Assembly (NCBI GenBank): GCA_024224665.1
Contig: JAAENG010000340.1
Span: 1-38,886, forward strand
Reading direction: 5' to 3'
Length of the DNA stretch: 38,886 nucleotides
Source: Chloroflexota bacterium
GTDB lineage: Bacteria > Chloroflexota > Anaerolineae > J102
Shown: positions 37,225-38,886 of the stretch, piece after piece
Position numbering within the stretch: position 1 is the stretch's first letter
Layout of the letters: each line of letters begins with the position of its first letter
Translations under genes and position numbers: made by a program
Notes under the pieces: model-generated
The model's input: the letters and a program-made list of their open reading frames with translations, nothing else
Database searches by the model: none
What the model was told of the DNA's origin: nothing

Positions 37225-38133
37225 ATGACGACGATAAAACAAAGCAACAGCATGCAAGGCAAAGTTTGCCTGGTCACCGGCGCCACCGCGGGGATCGGCC
37301 AGGCGACTGCGAAGTTATTGGCGGAACAGGGCGCTACTGTGGTCGGCGTTGGCCGTAATCCCGCGAAAAACGAGTACTCGCTTCAGATGATCAAGGAAAA
37401 AACGGGCAACCTGGCCATTGAATACCTACTGGCTGACCTATCTTCGCAACAGGATATTCGGGCTCTGGCACAGCAATTCCTCGACAAATATGATCGGCTG
37501 GACGTGCTGGTCAACAATGCCGGAGCAACTTTCGGCGAACGGCTGGAAAGCGTCGACGGCATTGAGATGACCTTCGCGCTCAATCATCTGGGCTACTTTC
37601 TTCTGACCGATCTGTTGAGCGATATCCTGGTAGCGAGTGCGCCGGCGCGGGTGATCAACGTCTCTTCCAGCCTTCATAAGCTGGGAAAGCTCGATTTTGA
37701 CGATATCCCCTTCAAGCATGGCTACGCCCGTTCAAAAGCTTACCGACGCTCAAAGCTGGCGAACATCGCTTTCACCTATGAATTGGCCGCCCGGCGTTTC
37801 TCAAGTCAGCAAGTTACCGTCAACGCCATGAACCCCGGTTTGGTGGCGACCAATGTAGGAGAGAGCGCCGGCGGCGTCGCAGCCAAAATCAAGGGGCTGG
37901 TCGATAAGATCGCGGGCTTGACGCCCGAACAAGGGGCGCAAACGATCATCTATCTGGCGACATCGCCAGAAGTGAGAGGGGTGACTGGCAGATATTTCGT
38001 CAAGAAGAAGTCGGTTCCATCTGCAAAAATCACCTATGACCTGGATTTTTGCCGCCGTCTTTGGGAAGTCAGCGAGAACTTGATCACGTCACATGGCAGG
38101 GCGGGGATGAATCCGGCCTCAGCGGGGGTATGA
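37225..38133 (+). CDS. Short-chain dehydrogenase/reductase (retinol-dehydrogenase-like)
   Basis: 302 residues. Cofactor motif 'LVTGATAGIGQATAKLLAEQ' (TGxxxGIG), 'VGVGRN' after strand 2 (Arg suggests NADP), 'VLVNNAGATF' (NNAG), catalytic Ser in 'VINVSSSLHK', and the active-site Tyr-x-x-x-Lys in 'AYRRSKLANIAFTYELAAR'. The YxxSKLAN-F-EL-A form is that of retinol dehydrogenase-like or WW-domain-oxidoreductase-like SDRs. The start ATG 37225 lacks a strong ribosome site. It is 111 bases from the MarR gene on the same strand, so it could be a MarR target through read-through or have its own promoter. Substrate unknown. Confidence 0.9.
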   Translation: MTTIKQSNSMQGKVCLVTGATAGIGQATAKLLAEQGATVVGVGRNPAKNEYSLQMIKEKTGNLAIEYLLADLSSQQDIRALAQQFLDKYDRLDVLVNNAGATFGERLESVDGIEMTFALNHLGYFLLTDLLSDILVASAPARVINVSSSLHKLGKLDFDDIPFKHGYARSKAYRRSKLANIAFTYELAARRFSSQQVTVNAMNPGLVATNVGESAGGVAAKIKGLVDKIAGLTPEQGAQTIIYLATSPEVRGVTGRYFVKKKSVPSAKITYDLDFCRRLWEVSENLITSHGRAGMNPASAGV

Positions 38134-38250
38134 TATGGAACAGCGTATGAAAAGGGTAGGACCAGTCGGGCATCGCTACAACAGCAAATTCTCCGGGCCA
38201 CGCTGGATGTCCTACATACTGTCTCGAGCAGGGAGAAGTAACTCGCCCGC

Positions 38251-38685
38251 ATGAATCTACTCACCATTGTCAGCATCGGCTTTCTGATACTAGAAGCGAC
38301 TAACGTCGTCACGCTCTACTTCTTTCCCGGATCAACATACGCCAACGGCGTGGGCGTTTTCAAAGCCTGGGATAAATCGAAAGCCGATCCGGAAATGCAC
38401 GATTTTGTGAAGTATCTGGTCAATTGGGTGGCGGGAACGAAGCTGATTTTCATCCTGTTGCTGATCGTCATCCTCTACGTGGCTGATGATCAGACTTTGA
38501 TCCTGGCGGGCGTTGCATTGGTTATTTCGATTGCATCTTTCTTCTGGCGGCTCTTCCCGCTGGCCTGTAAGATGGATCGAGAAGGCCAGGTTGAGCCCAG
38601 GAACTATTCGACTGCGCTCGGCGGGATGATTGGCGCTTTTGTCCTGGTGTTTTTGGCAGCCGTTTTGATAGCGGCCTTTGCGTAG
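38251..38685 (+). CDS. Small four-helix membrane protein of unknown function
   Basis: 144 residues with about four hydrophobic segments: 1-24 ('LLTIVSIGFLILEATNVVTL'), 60-80 ('LIFILLLIVILYVADDQ' region), 83-104, and 122-143 ('MIGAFVLVFLAAVLIAA'). A soluble loop after helix 1 has 'FKAWDKSKADPEMHDFVKYL'. I do not recognise a named family. The start is ATG 38251, with an AGGGAGAAG stretch 13 bases upstream. It follows the short-chain dehydrogenase gene by 117 bases on the same strand and may be co-transcribed. Confidence 0.75.
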   Translation: MNLLTIVSIGFLILEATNVVTLYFFPGSTYANGVGVFKAWDKSKADPEMHDFVKYLVNWVAGTKLIFILLLIVILYVADDQTLILAGVALVISIASFFWRLFPLACKMDREGQVEPRNYSTALGGMIGAFVLVFLAAVLIAAFA

Positions 38686-38886
38686 GGAGATGGTCCCGTG
38701 CGGTGTAAAAACCACAACCGAACCATTTGAGTCAGTTCAAACACCAGTCCATCGCGGATATCAAGGTTCAACGAGTCGTCCATCGGAGCGAATCGTCAGG
38801 CAGATGCGTTAGTACTCGATTTCGAAGCGCCTCGAGAAGCCCAGTCAGCATAAATGAATCCGGCACGGGCGCGATGAACGAATTGC
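38686..38886. other. Non-coding end of window
   Basis: No gene is recognised. A - strand frame is open from the edge down to a TGA near 38768 (about 38 codons, 'FIAPVPDSFMLTGLL...'), which may be the C-terminus of a gene lying beyond the window, but the fit is too short to name. Confidence 0.3.

Overview
The window looks like a chromosomal segment of a Chloroflexota bacterium, probably Anaerolineae/Caldilineae-like. This is inferred from style, not from a marker gene. The clues are: a very large secreted protein with DUF11-type repeats and a VCBS/FG-GAP propeller; a lipoprotein solute receptor with a long Ala/Pro/Glu linker after the lipobox; a long mixed sugar-catabolism cluster; and intergenic tracts built from degenerate words resembling CGTGAAACGT and TCCGCGTTCATCCGCG. 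No rRNA, tRNA or CRISPR array was seen.

Left part (1-14489, + strand). A 2164-residue secreted protein is followed by a probable three-gene signalling unit: a FIST sensor protein, a small ABM-fold protein, and a 1516-residue soluble hybrid histidine kinase with 3 GAF, 3 PAS, HisKA, HATPase and two receiver domains. A stand-alone mannose-1-phosphate guanylyltransferase follows. Between 14490 and 15501 lies gene debris. A lamin-tail-domain fragment (+) abuts an antisense fragment of a pyruvate-dehydrogenase-type E1 alpha gene that carries an in-frame TAG, and then comes a repeat tract.

Central part (34657 down to 15502, all - strand). Sixteen genes form a probable catabolic cluster. In transcription order they are: two zinc alcohol dehydrogenases, a GH42 beta-galactosidase, an ATPase_2/DUF234 protein, a fucose/arabinose-isomerase-like protein, an ABC importer (lipoprotein receptor, two permeases, ATPase), an ADP-ribosylglycohydrolase-family protein, a nucleoside-hydrolase-family protein, a SorC-type regulator, a third zinc dehydrogenase, a two-domain sulfurtransferase, an FGGY kinase and a D-2-hydroxyacid dehydrogenase. 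Many junctions are overlaps or gaps of a few bases. The likely logic is import of a glycoside or nucleoside-like compound, cleavage of its glycosidic bond inside the cell, then oxidation or isomerisation and phosphorylation of the released sugar. No aldolase is present and the substrate cannot be read from sequence.

The most striking structural observation is in this cluster. The ATPase_2/DUF234 gene sits between exact 21-bp direct repeats (28674-28694 and 30212-30232). The repeat is the start codon and first codons of the downstream isomerase gene, so the ATPase gene appears to have been inserted while regenerating the start of the interrupted gene. Its C-terminus shows a PD-(D/E)XK nuclease-like motif.

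Right part (34658-38886). A cluster leader region with palindromes is followed by a truncated transposase remnant. A near-consensus sigma-70 promoter comes next, with a perfect 7-8-7 inverted repeat over its -10 box. It leads into an NAD(P)-binding oxidoreductase, a MarR regulator, a short-chain dehydrogenase and a small four-helix membrane protein, all on the + strand.
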